Positions 8,411-17,204 are shown, counted from the first letter of the stretch. The stretch: 64,000 bases of DNA from an uncultured Veillonella sp. (GCF_900545795.1 NZ_URAR01000002.1:106248-170247), one strand, 5' to 3'. Translations and numbers: made by a program. The notes: generated from the letters alone by a model not told the origin.

Positions 8411-9847
8411 ATGATATTGCGTATAGAAAAAGACCAGGTTATTAAACAAGTAATTAATTTAGACAATGGCCAAGCTATAGTTCCCTCTCAATTGGTTATT
8501 AATAGGGCCGATGATGTGACTTTAGAGCATTCGAGTATAGCACATAAATTGTCTAGCCTTGAAGAACGTGTTAATCATATAGACTCAGTGTCTCCAGAAT
8601 TTAAGCAAATGTATCGACGCTTTGTGAGGGATATGCTTAATAATGGTGTAGATAAAAAACTAGGCATGATCGCGGTGGATTCGTCTGATGAGGTAGACTG
8701 GAATGCTGATGACTATATGGCACAAATCGCGCAGGTAAGTGCTAATCCTTTGCGCGCTCTCGGCGGCTCATTGCCAACGCTTACCCTGTCAATAGGAGAT
8801 ATAACGCTGATTGATAGTATGTTAGCTAAGAGACTTGTTAGACTCTGTGAGCGTATGAATGTGTTAAATCAGAAGGGGTTGTTCGAGAAAGCTCAAAGAT
8901 TCGAGCCTTTAGTTGCTAAATATAAAAAAGTGCAAGGTGTTTTGAAGCAAGAAGTACCCAATATGGGAGACGGTATAGCGCATAATACTGTGCCAGGTGC
9001 TATCAACATGAGTCGCGTAGCTATGAGTACGTCTTTAAAAGAGACTCATATGGCTGGTATGAAAATGGCTAGTGGTACCGCTCAATATATTATCATCGTA
9101 CGTGGCCTATTCGAGATAATTCATATGGTGTTAACGAGAAATGTATCCAAGGAGCGGATTAAAGAATTAGGTAAGACCATATGTACAGCCAGTGGTGATG
9201 CTTATTTAAAGGGCATTAGCATTGACGTATTTAGGAATTATTTAAACAATTCCTCTCATTTGATTGCAAGGCAGTTAGGGCGCACTAGTATACCATCGTT
9301 ATTAGTACTTTATGCAAATTCAATTATTGCTATTAGCCGGGAATTAATTGATGGCGAGATTGATGTAGAACAGTTTACTACTAAAATGACTAAAATTTTC
9401 TCGGAAATGTCATTATCTAGTGCTGGTATTACTATTGGCCAAGTAGTGATTCCTATTCCCGTAGTTGGGGGGATTATAGGTGGCATGGTGGCCTACACAT
9501 TGAATCAAACCTATTTTGACTCATTACTTAGTTTATTGCAGTCTAAAGTTGAATCAGATGTAGAATTAGTAAAAGAACGAGACCGTATACAACAGAAAAT
9601 TACTGAATTGAGGAAAGTTAGAAAGGACTTCGAAGCGAAGTTCGAGGCACAGTATACTCGATGTCGAGAATTTTTTGATAAAAAACTTGATGAAGTGGAA
9701 TATGGCATTTTAAATAATGATCGTGAGTCAGTTATACTAGCGCTTAATGATATTACATTAGCGCATGGTGGACATATTGTTGAAAAGAGTACTGCAGACT
9801 TAGAGAGTCTTATTAGGGCGGGGAAGAAAACACGTTTTACATTATGA
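8411..9847 (+). CDS. Unknown protein A: helical protein with glycine-zipper segment and C-terminal coiled coil
   Basis: A 478-aa protein of no family I recognise. Seen in it: a polar N-terminal third, a helical middle (about 125-300), a Gly/Val/Ile-rich hydrophobic stretch with GGIIGG (about 340-362) that could insert in a membrane, then a charged coiled coil (about 377-430). From about residue 220 onward its layout matches the 454-aa protein at 12399: the phrase SIPSLLVLYANSII...LIDGEID corresponds to YIPGVVAMGAMVTG...YVEGEIS, followed by a glycine zipper, coiled coil and a similar end. The first ~200 residues are different. GGGAG precedes the ATG, and the 33-bp array lies just upstream. Confidence 0.8.
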   Translation: MILRIEKDQVIKQVINLDNGQAIVPSQLVINRADDVTLEHSSIAHKLSSLEERVNHIDSVSPEFKQMYRRFVRDMLNNGVDKKLGMIAVDSSDEVDWNADDYMAQIAQVSANPLRALGGSLPTLTLSIGDITLIDSMLAKRLVRLCERMNVLNQKGLFEKAQRFEPLVAKYKKVQGVLKQEVPNMGDGIAHNTVPGAINMSRVAMSTSLKETHMAGMKMASGTAQYIIIVRGLFEIIHMVLTRNVSKERIKELGKTICTASGDAYLKGISIDVFRNYLNNSSHLIARQLGRTSIPSLLVLYANSIIAISRELIDGEIDVEQFTTKMTKIFSEMSLSSAGITIGQVVIPIPVVGGIIGGMVAYTLNQTYFDSLLSLLQSKVESDVELVKERDRIQQKITELRKVRKDFEAKFEAQYTRCREFFDKKLDEVEYGILNNDRESVILALNDITLAHGGHIVEKSTADLESLIRAGKKTRFTL

Positions 9848-9985
9848 GGTAAAAATTGTAAGGCCTAATGTGATGGATAAGGTGTAAGACATCATATGAT
9901 GCATAAACCATAAGATATCATGCAATTTATAAAATGTAAGTCATTTAGTTATTATTGGGGCAAATGTAAGAATGAGGTGGATGGG

Positions 9986-11005
9986 ATGGCGATTCCTCTT
10001 TTATTTTTAGCTGCAGCAGCTGTGTCTGCATGGGGCGTTCGTAAGGGCAAAAATGCGTATAATATGAATCAAATGGCAGAGCAAATCAAGGCAAAAAGCG
10101 AAGAAACAGTTAAAGAGTTTGAAGCAAAGATTAGCCGTGACATAAAAGCAGCTGAAGAGAGTCTTGAAACATTAGGGCGGAGAAAACAGGAAATTTATGA
10201 GCATTCGCTAAAAGACTTCGTAAATGCATTTAATCGAATTTCTAATATAGAAGTAACAGAACATCATTTTTTTGAAAGTATGCAAATGGTTCAAGAGTCT
10301 ATGGATTCAATTGAAAAAAGCATATCGGAATCTGATGAAGTAAAGACGCTAATTACTAGCGGTGTTGCAGGTGCGTTAGGAGCCTTCGGGGCCTATAGTG
10401 CTATGAATGTTCTGTCTGTAACGGGGGTAGCTTCTGCTGGTGCTGCGACGGCAGGGGCTGGTACAGTAGCAACTAGCGCCGGTATAGGAGCTATGGGGTC
10501 TATTGGAACCGGCATAGCTGGAGCTGCTTTAACCAGTGGGCTTACTATTGTTGCTAGTGCGTTGATAGCGCCTGCGCTAGGTATTTATGGCAAAGTGGCA
10601 GAAACGAAAGCTGGGATGAGACTTAATGAGGCCTATAAGCATAAGTTTCAATCGGATGAAAAAATAGAAGAAATGAAAATAAAGCAAACTAGCTGTCGCG
10701 CCCTTAAGTTACAAGCTGATTTATATGCGCGCCTATTAGGCACTATTAATTCGTATTTTTGGTATCGTGTAAAACAATTGGATAAAGCATTAGACCAATA
10801 TGGTACGGATGCGGCTACATTGCCTCAGAATGTTATTGACTTGGCAATGATCTTAGTGGCTATGGCACGTACATTAAACACCTTGTTAAGTACAAATTTA
10901 GTAAATAATAAAGGGAATATAGAGGTCGATTCGAAGAGAGTGTATGATAAAACAGTAAAATCATGGCCGGCATTGCGCGATACATGTTGCGCTATTAGTT
11001 GTTAA
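9986..11005 (+). CDS. Unknown protein C: membrane-anchored coiled-coil, Gly/Ala-rich core
   Basis: A 339-aa protein of unknown function. The ATG at 9986 is chosen over one 66 bases upstream because GAGGTGG lies 5 bases before it. Order: an N-terminal hydrophobic segment (4-17), a long charged coiled coil (about 28-75) ending in SLKDFVNAFNRI, a Gly/Ala-rich stretch of nearly 80 residues (125-200) typical of glycine-zipper membrane insertion, then a helical C-terminal domain. The coiled-coil end and the C-terminal part recur in the 273-aa protein at 13901 (SIKDFVDVYNQI; YGTDAATLPQ versus RGYDASAYSQ), so the two are paralogs. A terminator follows, so it probably ends an operon with protein A. 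Confidence 0.8.
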   Translation: MAIPLLFLAAAAVSAWGVRKGKNAYNMNQMAEQIKAKSEETVKEFEAKISRDIKAAEESLETLGRRKQEIYEHSLKDFVNAFNRISNIEVTEHHFFESMQMVQESMDSIEKSISESDEVKTLITSGVAGALGAFGAYSAMNVLSVTGVASAGAATAGAGTVATSAGIGAMGSIGTGIAGAALTSGLTIVASALIAPALGIYGKVAETKAGMRLNEAYKHKFQSDEKIEEMKIKQTSCRALKLQADLYARLLGTINSYFWYRVKQLDKALDQYGTDAATLPQNVIDLAMILVAMARTLNTLLSTNLVNNKGNIEVDSKRVYDKTVKSWPALRDTCCAISC

Positions 11006-11028
11006 ATTATTGTTGATTTTAATCGGAC

Positions 11029-11088
11029 GCCCTTCTGTCTTATTGATTTGTTATAGTAAATGTACAAGGCAGAAGGGTATTTTGTTTT
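11029..11088 (+). terminator. Terminator-like long hairpin after protein C
   Basis: A 12-bp stem with one G-U pair (11030-11041 with 11066-11077) and a 24-base loop, followed by ATTTTGTTTT. It separates the A-C pair from the WYL regulator gene. Confidence 0.7.
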
Positions 11089-11149
11089 AAATTTTAAGAC
11101 GTCTATATAGTGTAGACGGCATGGTTAGTCAAAGTAGTGAGGAGCGATT

Positions 11150-12139
11150 ATGGACCAGAGTATAGATAAATCAATGCGTGTGTTGGCTATTTTTTATCGT
11201 GCTATGAAAGGGGAAAGCATCAGTGTTAAATCGCTGGCCCTAGAGTATGGTGTGTCGACAAAATCGATTTCCCGCGATATGAATGATATTAAAAATTTCC
11301 TCTGTGACCATCGTGAGTTAGTTGGCAATACAGAATTTATTTATAATGGGCAGACAAAGGCGTATCAATTGCAGTTTGATTCATTTCTTCTAAACGAAGA
11401 GCTCATGATATTGATAAAAATTTTAATTGGTACACGTTCTTTGCGCCGTAATGATCTTTTAAATTTAATTGGAAAGTTAAAGCAACTTACTACAATTAAG
11501 GATCGCAATTTAGTTGAACAGCTAATAAAAAAGGAGCTTTATCGCTATATTCCTGTGGAGCATATAGAACAGGATGTAGTCAATCGTGTTTGGCAGTTAA
11601 CCCGTTGTATTCATGAGCGAATTGAAATTACTATTGATTATTATAAGGCTAATAGAGAGCGCGTTAGTCGCACGGTACAGCCGGTAGCTCTCCTGTTCTC
11701 TGAGTATTATTTTTATCTCGTAGGCTATTGGCTTGATAAAGAGGGACAGACTGACCATGTGCCTATTTTATATCGCGTTGATCGCGTTGTTAATGTAGTG
11801 GAACATAGGAAGCATTTTGAGTTAACTAAAGAGTTTGACTTTGATGAGGGGGATTTGCGAAATAAAGTACAGTTTATGTATGCAGGGAAGCCACAAACTA
11901 TAAAATTTGAATATGTGGGAGACTCCTTACAAGCTGTACTAGATCGAATTCCTACAGCTCAAGTCTTATCGCTCGATGGCAATAAGGCGGTTATTGAGGC
12001 TGATGTATTTGGTCAAGGTATTAAGTTTTATTTATTGGGCCAGGGCAGTCGTGTTAAGGCCCTAGAGCCACCAGAGTTTGTGGCTGAAATGAAAGCAGAA
12101 ATAGAGAAAATGAAGTCTCTATATGATAGCAAGTGTTAA
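11150..12139 (+). CDS. WYL-domain transcriptional regulator
   Basis: A DNA-binding regulator of 329 aa. The N-terminal winged HTH (about 8-60) has VKSLALEYGVSTKSISRDM. The WYL domain (about 140-230) has the expected beta-strand run with LLFSEYYFYLVGYW and ILYRVDRV, and a C-terminal WCX-like region closes the protein. WYL domains sense ligands (nucleic acid or small molecule), and regulators of this class often control phage-defence and stress loci. GAGGAG precedes the ATG. It lies between two paralogous gene pairs and heads the second group, 25 bases before the small Cys protein, so it most likely controls this block. Confidence 0.88.
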   Translation: MDQSIDKSMRVLAIFYRAMKGESISVKSLALEYGVSTKSISRDMNDIKNFLCDHRELVGNTEFIYNGQTKAYQLQFDSFLLNEELMILIKILIGTRSLRRNDLLNLIGKLKQLTTIKDRNLVEQLIKKELYRYIPVEHIEQDVVNRVWQLTRCIHERIEITIDYYKANRERVSRTVQPVALLFSEYYFYLVGYWLDKEGQTDHVPILYRVDRVVNVVEHRKHFELTKEFDFDEGDLRNKVQFMYAGKPQTIKFEYVGDSLQAVLDRIPTAQVLSLDGNKAVIEADVFGQGIKFYLLGQGSRVKALEPPEFVAEMKAEIEKMKSLYDSKC

Positions 12140-12164
12140 TAGATTTACCGAGGGAGGCATAAGT

Positions 12165-12371
12165 ATGGCTATCGTAAACCTAAAAAGTAATGTTAAGAAA
12201 TGTGCATTTTGTAAACATTGGTATGACCCAACTAATAGTGCTATTGAGCCTAAGGCGCCAAATATTGGCCTTTGGGAAGTGGTAGATACACGCATGCGTA
12301 AGAAGTGTTTGTTGTATAATTCGGATCGTCCAGCTATGCATTTTTGTAGCAAATTTGAAATGAAGTTATAG
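12165..12371 (+). CDS. Small cysteine protein, putative zinc or iron binder
   Basis: A 68-aa protein with a CAFC pair near the N-terminus, then single Cys residues in KKC and FC toward the C-terminus, with Trp, Pro and charged residues between. Four spaced Cys are enough to bind one metal, probably Zn. GGGAGG lies 7 bases before ATG 12165, so this start is preferred over an in-frame ATG 42 bases upstream. It sits between the WYL regulator and the HNH-like gene with gaps of only 25-27 bases, implying co-expression. The function is not known to me. Confidence 0.75.
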   Translation: MAIVNLKSNVKKCAFCKHWYDPTNSAIEPKAPNIGLWEVVDTRMRKKCLLYNSDRPAMHFCSKFEMKL

Positions 12372-12398
12372 ATAGCAAGCCAGAAAGGAGGCTTCTTT

Positions 12399-13763
12399 GT
12401 GAGTAAGGAGTTTAATCGTCGCGGAGTGGATAATTACCAACGCCGCAATGGCGAAGCTAAAGATAACACTCAACAGGCAGAATATGATGTAAACCAAAGT
12501 TATAAGAATCGCCGATTTTCTGGTAAAAAGTCGACCACTGATGAATACACACATGAGCGCATTTTTTATAATCGGAAAGGCAATCGTTCGCCTGGGATTA
12601 CTTCAAATGTGGACCATGTAAATCCTTTAAAACGCATTGTCAACGAGCGTCAAGGGGATATTGATGCGGGCGTACTTACTCATGAGGACATCAAAGAAGC
12701 GGCTAATCAGGATTATAATTTAGCTTTAACTAATGAGTCCTTAAATAAGAGTAAAGGAGCCAAGTCAAATGCGGAGTATTTGTTGGACGAAGCCTTAAAT
12801 GGCAATATAGAGTCTCTTGATACTGCCTATAATATGCTACGCCGTCAAGCGGCCGCTGAAGTGGGAACGAATACGTCTTTGGGATTAAAAAAGAGTGCGC
12901 GTCAAATTGACAAATTGTTTAAAAATAAGCCTGGGCAGGGCGTATCTGATAATGTCTATTTCAAGCGTATGGAATCAGGTGTATCACAATCTGTTGCAAC
13001 GGGTGTGAACTCAGGCATAATAGGTGGAACTATTGCAGGGGTAAATAATTTAGTTCTCTGCGTGGCGGGGCAAAAGGATGTGGATGAAGCTGCGGTTGAT
13101 GTAGCTAAAACGACCGCTGTGGCAGGGGCCAGTGGTGTTACTATGGAAGCGAGTGAAACGGCACTATTAGCAGCGGCGAAAAAGTTAGGACTTCATCACG
13201 TAGATAAATATATACCTGGTGTAGTAGCCATGGGGGCTATGGTAACAGGTAGTGTGCTTCGCTATGTAGAAGGTGAAATTTCTGGCGAACAATGTATGAA
13301 GGAAATGGCTGTCACTATTGGCTCGTCCTATATCTTTACTTTTGTGGAGGGCACAACCTTGGCCTTCTTAGGTATTGCTACAGGCGGTCTTGGAGCCTTA
13401 GTTTTATCATCTGTGGCGATTACGGTTATTTCTAGTGCAGTAGCTTGGATTTTAGACAATAAAAATGATCTTCATGCTGCAGAGTTAGCACGAATTGATC
13501 GCATCTTAGAAGAATCTGAACAGGCTATTCAGGCACAACGAGAACGTCTAGCTGTTTTAAAATCAAAGCAAGAAGCAGAGTATGTGCGCTTGGTTCAAGT
13601 GGGCTTTGGCAATGTGTTCAAAGGATTAGAGTACAATGATGTTGAGCAAATTGCTTATGGTCTTGATACTTTGGCGAGTCATGTAGATGGTACTGTGCCG
13701 TTTAAAACAAGGCAGGAGTTTAATACTTTCTTTGATGATAAAAATAGTGTATTTGAATTATAA
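12399..13763 (+). CDS. Unknown protein B: HNH-nuclease-like N-terminus fused to glycine-zipper membrane module
   Basis: A 454-aa protein from a GTG with AAAGGAGG at 7 bases. Residues 71-120 look like an HNH (beta-beta-alpha metal) fold: an Asp-His pair in VDHVNPLK (72-73), then an Asn-rich helix region with NLALTNESLNKSKGAKS (107-123), the usual place of the second and third HNH ligands. Residues ~195-350 are Gly/Ala-rich with two or three hydrophobic segments, and ~355-395 form a coiled coil. From ~200 on it parallels protein A (8411), which lacks the HNH part. Nuclease plus membrane module suggests an effector or toxin-like role; this is inference, and activity is untested. Confidence 0.75.
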   Translation: MSKEFNRRGVDNYQRRNGEAKDNTQQAEYDVNQSYKNRRFSGKKSTTDEYTHERIFYNRKGNRSPGITSNVDHVNPLKRIVNERQGDIDAGVLTHEDIKEAANQDYNLALTNESLNKSKGAKSNAEYLLDEALNGNIESLDTAYNMLRRQAAAEVGTNTSLGLKKSARQIDKLFKNKPGQGVSDNVYFKRMESGVSQSVATGVNSGIIGGTIAGVNNLVLCVAGQKDVDEAAVDVAKTTAVAGASGVTMEASETALLAAAKKLGLHHVDKYIPGVVAMGAMVTGSVLRYVEGEISGEQCMKEMAVTIGSSYIFTFVEGTTLAFLGIATGGLGALVLSSVAITVISSAVAWILDNKNDLHAAELARIDRILEESEQAIQAQRERLAVLKSKQEAEYVRLVQVGFGNVFKGLEYNDVEQIAYGLDTLASHVDGTVPFKTRQEFNTFFDDKNSVFEL

Positions 13764-13900
13764 ATAGTGACATGTTTCCTATAGGAGTCGTTTCTCTACA
13801 AGATTATTAATGTTATGAAATTACTTATGTTATGCAATTATTTATGAAACAACAGTTATTTTATTTAAAAGAACACGACTGAGAGCAAGGGAGGACGTAT

Positions 13901-14722
13901 ATGTTACCTTTAGTCGGTATTGTGGCGGGAGCTGTAGTGGCAGGTTTTGCGGCTAGTATTCCTGGTCTTGAGAAGGCTGAGCGCTTAGATGAACGAGCGT
14001 TAAAAAAGTTAGCTAGAGCTTACGAGCGGCGAGAGTTAGCAGCGGAACTGGTAAAAAATAAAGAACAAGAGTTAGAGACGGCCCTTCGTAAGGTGATGAA
14101 TCGTAAAATGGCTGTGTTAAGCACATCCATAAAGGATTTTGTTGATGTATACAACCAAATCTTGCGGATTAACTTTAACGACACCTCGAGTCATTTAGAT
14201 ATGAGTAAAGCCTTAGTTCCTGTAGATGATGTGTCTGTCTATCAGTCCTTAGCATTTACACCATGGTCAGGCCTTAGTGATAAAGAGGCTGCCACGGCAT
14301 TAATCTTTGGCGTTTTTGGCGGCATTGGTAGAGGCGTAGCTAAAGAGGCAGAACGGAATTTAGCGAATGCGAATCGCCAATTGCGTGCAGCTAATTCAAT
14401 TTATGAACAAGCTGAAAATATTGCTACTAGCTTTGATTTGATGATTAATGAATGTCATGCTGTAGCGGATATTGTAGCAAAGTTAAATGTGTTTTTAATC
14501 CGTAGTATTAAAACCTCAAAGAGTCTCATCGCTGAGCGAGGGTATGACGCCAGTGCGTATTCACAACAAGATCGTGATGTGCTCATGACTTGCATGAATT
14601 TAGTACAGACGATTAAACAACTCATTGATGCTCCAATTTTGACAAAAGATAATGAAATAACTCGTGAAGTTAAAACTGCTGTCGAAATTGGGCAGACTAT
14701 GCAAAAAGCACTACAAGGGTAA
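13901..14722 (+). CDS. Unknown protein D: membrane-anchored coiled coil, paralog of protein C
   Basis: A 273-aa protein. A hydrophobic N-terminus (2-20) with Gly residues is followed by a charged coiled coil (about 24-75) ending in SIKDFVDVYNQI, a short glycine motif FGVFGGIGRG (136-145) and a helical C-terminal part. The same blocks in the same order occur in the 339-aa protein at 9986, but the Gly/Ala-rich core is much shorter here. It follows the HNH-like gene after 137 bases and precedes the ferredoxin fusion by 13. Its partner relation to protein B mirrors that of C to A. Function unknown. Confidence 0.78.
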   Translation: MLPLVGIVAGAVVAGFAASIPGLEKAERLDERALKKLARAYERRELAAELVKNKEQELETALRKVMNRKMAVLSTSIKDFVDVYNQILRINFNDTSSHLDMSKALVPVDDVSVYQSLAFTPWSGLSDKEAATALIFGVFGGIGRGVAKEAERNLANANRQLRAANSIYEQAENIATSFDLMINECHAVADIVAKLNVFLIRSIKTSKSLIAERGYDASAYSQQDRDVLMTCMNLVQTIKQLIDAPILTKDNEITREVKTAVEIGQTMQKALQG

Positions 14723-14735
14723 GTGGGAGGATATC

Positions 14736-15716
14736 ATGGAGTATTTACATATTGATGAGTCTAAATGTGTGGGCTGTGGAGCTTGTTTAGGCGCTGCTGA
14801 TTTAGTTGAAGAAACAGCTGAAGGGAAGGCTAAAGTTAAAAGTAAGGTAGTATTAAAAGGGAAGCAACTTAGTAAAGCTAAAGAAATTATCGCTGATTGT
14901 CCCGCACAAGCCATTTCTCTTGTAAAAGGAGCCAATGTAGTGAAGGCCGATATAGGCTCTTTGATTAGAACATTAGAATCAGATCTTACGAAAGAATTAC
15001 AGGGAATCCAAAAAATAAGTCGAGCTGACGTAAAGTTTGATGCCAATCAGTATAGCGTTGATTTTCCTGAGGCTATTTATGGTAGTTATAGCAATTACGA
15101 ATATTCTAGTAGCAGTAAAGCGGAAAAAGCAGCGCTAGCTCTGTTTGACCGTTATGTATACTCCCAATATCGTCGCTTTATTCTAGAAGTGTTTGTAAAA
15201 TATAAATTAGATAAATTAAGACATTACTATATACAAGAGCGCGGTGGCTTTATTTATGAGTTAAATAAGAAGTTTGAAACTATGCTCAAAGACTTTAAGA
15301 GTCAGGCGGCAGCGATTGGAAAATCTGGATTACCGAAAAATTTTACTAAATTTGAAATTTTACCAGATCCATTTTTAGAACTACTTAGTGAATTTGAAGA
15401 AAATAGCACTAATTCAGGTATTATGAAAGAATTTAGAAGTGGGAGCTATTCGAGCTTAAGTGATTATGATATGTACATTGACACGGATTGTATAGAAGTA
15501 GGGGAGTGCTTCTTTGGCGGGGCTAAACTAAAATGGCGTCATGAGAGTCTTTTGGAAGCGACTACGGAATATATTAAAGATTTAAAGAGTAGCATGAATT
15601 ATGTAGATATTGATGATCATGCTATGAATTTGGTGAATCATATGATTGAAGATTACCAACGAGTGGGTAAGGAATTAATAGCAGAGAAAATTCGTCAAGC
15701 TCAGGCTGTAAAATAG
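14736..15716 (+). CDS. Single-cluster ferredoxin domain fused to a domain of unknown function
   Basis: A 326-aa protein. Residues 1-65 form a 4Fe-4S ferredoxin: CVGCGAC (Cys11, 14, 17) and a final Cys-Pro in ADCPAQAI (Cys55-Pro56). The remaining ~260 residues are charged and mostly helical, with aromatic clusters (about 115-165 and 240-270), and match nothing I know. GGGAGG at 5 bases supports ATG 14736 over a frame running 72 bases further into the previous gene. A redox-sensing or electron-delivery part at the end of an HNH/WYL/membrane cluster is unusual. Confidence 0.78.
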   Translation: MEYLHIDESKCVGCGACLGAADLVEETAEGKAKVKSKVVLKGKQLSKAKEIIADCPAQAISLVKGANVVKADIGSLIRTLESDLTKELQGIQKISRADVKFDANQYSVDFPEAIYGSYSNYEYSSSSKAEKAALALFDRYVYSQYRRFILEVFVKYKLDKLRHYYIQERGGFIYELNKKFETMLKDFKSQAAAIGKSGLPKNFTKFEILPDPFLELLSEFEENSTNSGIMKEFRSGSYSSLSDYDMYIDTDCIEVGECFFGGAKLKWRHESLLEATTEYIKDLKSSMNYVDIDDHAMNLVNHMIEDYQRVGKELIAEKIRQAQAVK

Positions 15717-15973
15717 GCTGGCTAATATAAAAGGCTATCATTCTATACAGTATGTATTATATGGGATTGTAATACCGTTAGGTATAATGGGGCTGCTAAC
15801 ACTATACTATTTAGTTATAGAAGGAGCTCAAATCCACTTTACTATTTCATTGCTCTGGCTGAATGTCCGTTACAGATGAACAAGGCATAGTTTTGTATGA
15901 AATTTTAGAATAGTTGAAAAAAATAAGGTTGTTTTTGCTAATTACTTAGTATAGACTAGATGTACTAAATCAC

Positions 15974-16011
15974 ACAAAGAGTTTATTGTCTAATGGCAAT
16001 AAACTCTTTGT
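15974..16011. other. Perfect 15-bp hairpin upstream of DMT transporter
   Basis: Arms at 15974-15988 and 15997-16011 pair perfectly around an 8-base loop. No long T-run follows on either side, so it may be a weak terminator of the accessory block or a leader element of the transporter gene 53 bases downstream. The rest of 15717-16064 shows nothing I can support. Confidence 0.6.
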
Positions 16012-16064
16012 AATATCTGTAAAAGTATGACTTTCGTATTGAGTAAGGTGCAGAGGTGTCTGTT

Positions 16065-16970
16065 ATGTCGGTTAAGCAAGCAGAATGGATGATGTTATTT
16101 GTGACGTTTGCGTGGAGCTCGTCCTATTTATTGATGAAAATTTCACTAACAGGTGTAGATCCTTTTAATCTAATGGCATTGCGTTTTGGGATTGCCTTTT
16201 TCTGTATGGCTCCTATATTTTATAAATCGTTTAAGAATTGTACAAAGAAGACAATTTTAAAAGGCTTTGGCTTAGGCTTTCTCGTATATATTTCGTTGTT
16301 TGGCACAATTACAGGGGTAAAACATACGGCGGCGTCTACAGCAGCTTTTTTAGGGACCACTACAGTGGTGCTTGTGCCTATTTTAGAAGGATTATGGCGT
16401 CGTACATGGCCTTCACGCATGACTATGTCGAGTATTGCCTTAGCGTTTTTTGGCCTTATTTTATTTACCGTAAAAGAAGGCTTATCCTTTGATATAGGTG
16501 CTTTGTATTGTCTATGGGGAACCTTGGGATATGCCATATATATTTTGCTTATGAGTCGTGTTGCTCGCGATAAGGATATTTTCTTAGTTAGTATTTTGCA
16601 ATTTGGAGCGATTGCTTTATTTAGCATTATTAGTTCCTTTATTTTTGAAGAACCTCGTTTGCCGCAGACTGGCTTGCAATGGGGGGCTGTTTTAGGGTTA
16701 GGTATTGTATGCAGTGCTATTTGCTTTACCTTGCAGGGGATTGCACAACGCTATATTACTCCGTCCAAGATTGGCCTCATTTATTCCATGGAGCCAGTGT
16801 TTGCCGCTGTTATGGCGTTTGTTTTCCTTGGTGAAGTGATGGATGAACAAGGATTCTTAGGTGCTTGTTTTATTATGGTGGCTATTATTTTAAAAAATAT
16901 TGTCCATCGTGCCCGTTATATGCAGTTACGCCATCGCCGTAAAGTGTGGATGCGCAAGCGCTTAGTGTAA
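16065..16970 (+). CDS. DMT superfamily (EamA) transporter
   Basis: Inner-membrane carrier of about 301 aa with ten predicted membrane helices in two EamA repeats; the repeat signature appears as TFAWSSSYLLMK near the N-terminus and as SMEPVFAAVMAFVFLGE near the end. The family exports or imports amino acids, nucleosides and other metabolites, and the substrate cannot be read from sequence. GAGGTG 6 bases before ATG 16065 makes it the likely start; a GTG 9 bases earlier is possible. The very basic C-terminal tail (HRRKVWMRKR) is probably cytoplasmic. A terminator follows, so it appears to be monocistronic. Confidence 0.88.
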   Translation: MSVKQAEWMMLFVTFAWSSSYLLMKISLTGVDPFNLMALRFGIAFFCMAPIFYKSFKNCTKKTILKGFGLGFLVYISLFGTITGVKHTAASTAAFLGTTTVVLVPILEGLWRRTWPSRMTMSSIALAFFGLILFTVKEGLSFDIGALYCLWGTLGYAIYILLMSRVARDKDIFLVSILQFGAIALFSIISSFIFEEPRLPQTGLQWGAVLGLGIVCSAICFTLQGIAQRYITPSKIGLIYSMEPVFAAVMAFVFLGEVMDEQGFLGACFIMVAIILKNIVHRARYMQLRHRRKVWMRKRLV

Positions 16971-17001
16971 ATAATTTTGAGTGCGTAGAAGAGATTAAAT
17001 T

Positions 17002-17033
17002 AAAGCTCGTCAATATATTGGCGAGCTTTTTTA
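17002..17033 (+). terminator. Terminator of the DMT transporter gene
   Basis: A near-perfect 12-13-bp stem (17002-17014 with 17017-17029, one G-U pair) ends in a run of T residues. It is 31 bases after the stop codon. Confidence 0.85.
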
Positions 17034-17087
17034 TATGAACTATTTGGCCCTAGGGGGCTTCGTAAAGTACTGTTGATGATTTTTTTA

Positions 17088-17116
17088 TTTACAAACTTCT
17101 GCAAAGTTGATAAAAT
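17088..17116 (+). promoter_or_regulatory. Sigma-70-type promoter of tRNA-Gly
   Basis: TTTACA (17088-17093), a 17-bp spacer and TAAAAT (17111-17116) lie 14 bases before the mature tRNA 5' end. Confidence 0.75.
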
Positions 17117-17130
17117 ATAGAAAGACATTT

Positions 17131-17204
17131 GCGGCCGTAGTTCATCGGTAGAACGACGGCTTCCCAAGCCGTAGAGGTGGGTTCGACTCCCATCGGCCGC
17201 TCCA
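17131..17204 (+). tRNA. tRNA-Gly (anticodon CCC)
   Basis: A full cloverleaf: a 7-bp acceptor stem (17131-17137 with 17194-17200), D arm GTTC/GAAC, an anticodon stem ACGGC/GCCGT enclosing the loop TTCCCAA with anticodon CCC, a T arm with TTCGACT, and an encoded CCA at 17202-17204. It reads GGG codons. It stands alone under its own promoter. Confidence 0.95.

Noticed and set aside
16220..16627. Minus-strand 135-codon frame within the DMT transporter
   Set aside because: Shadow of a convincing membrane protein; no ribosome site and unlikely composition.
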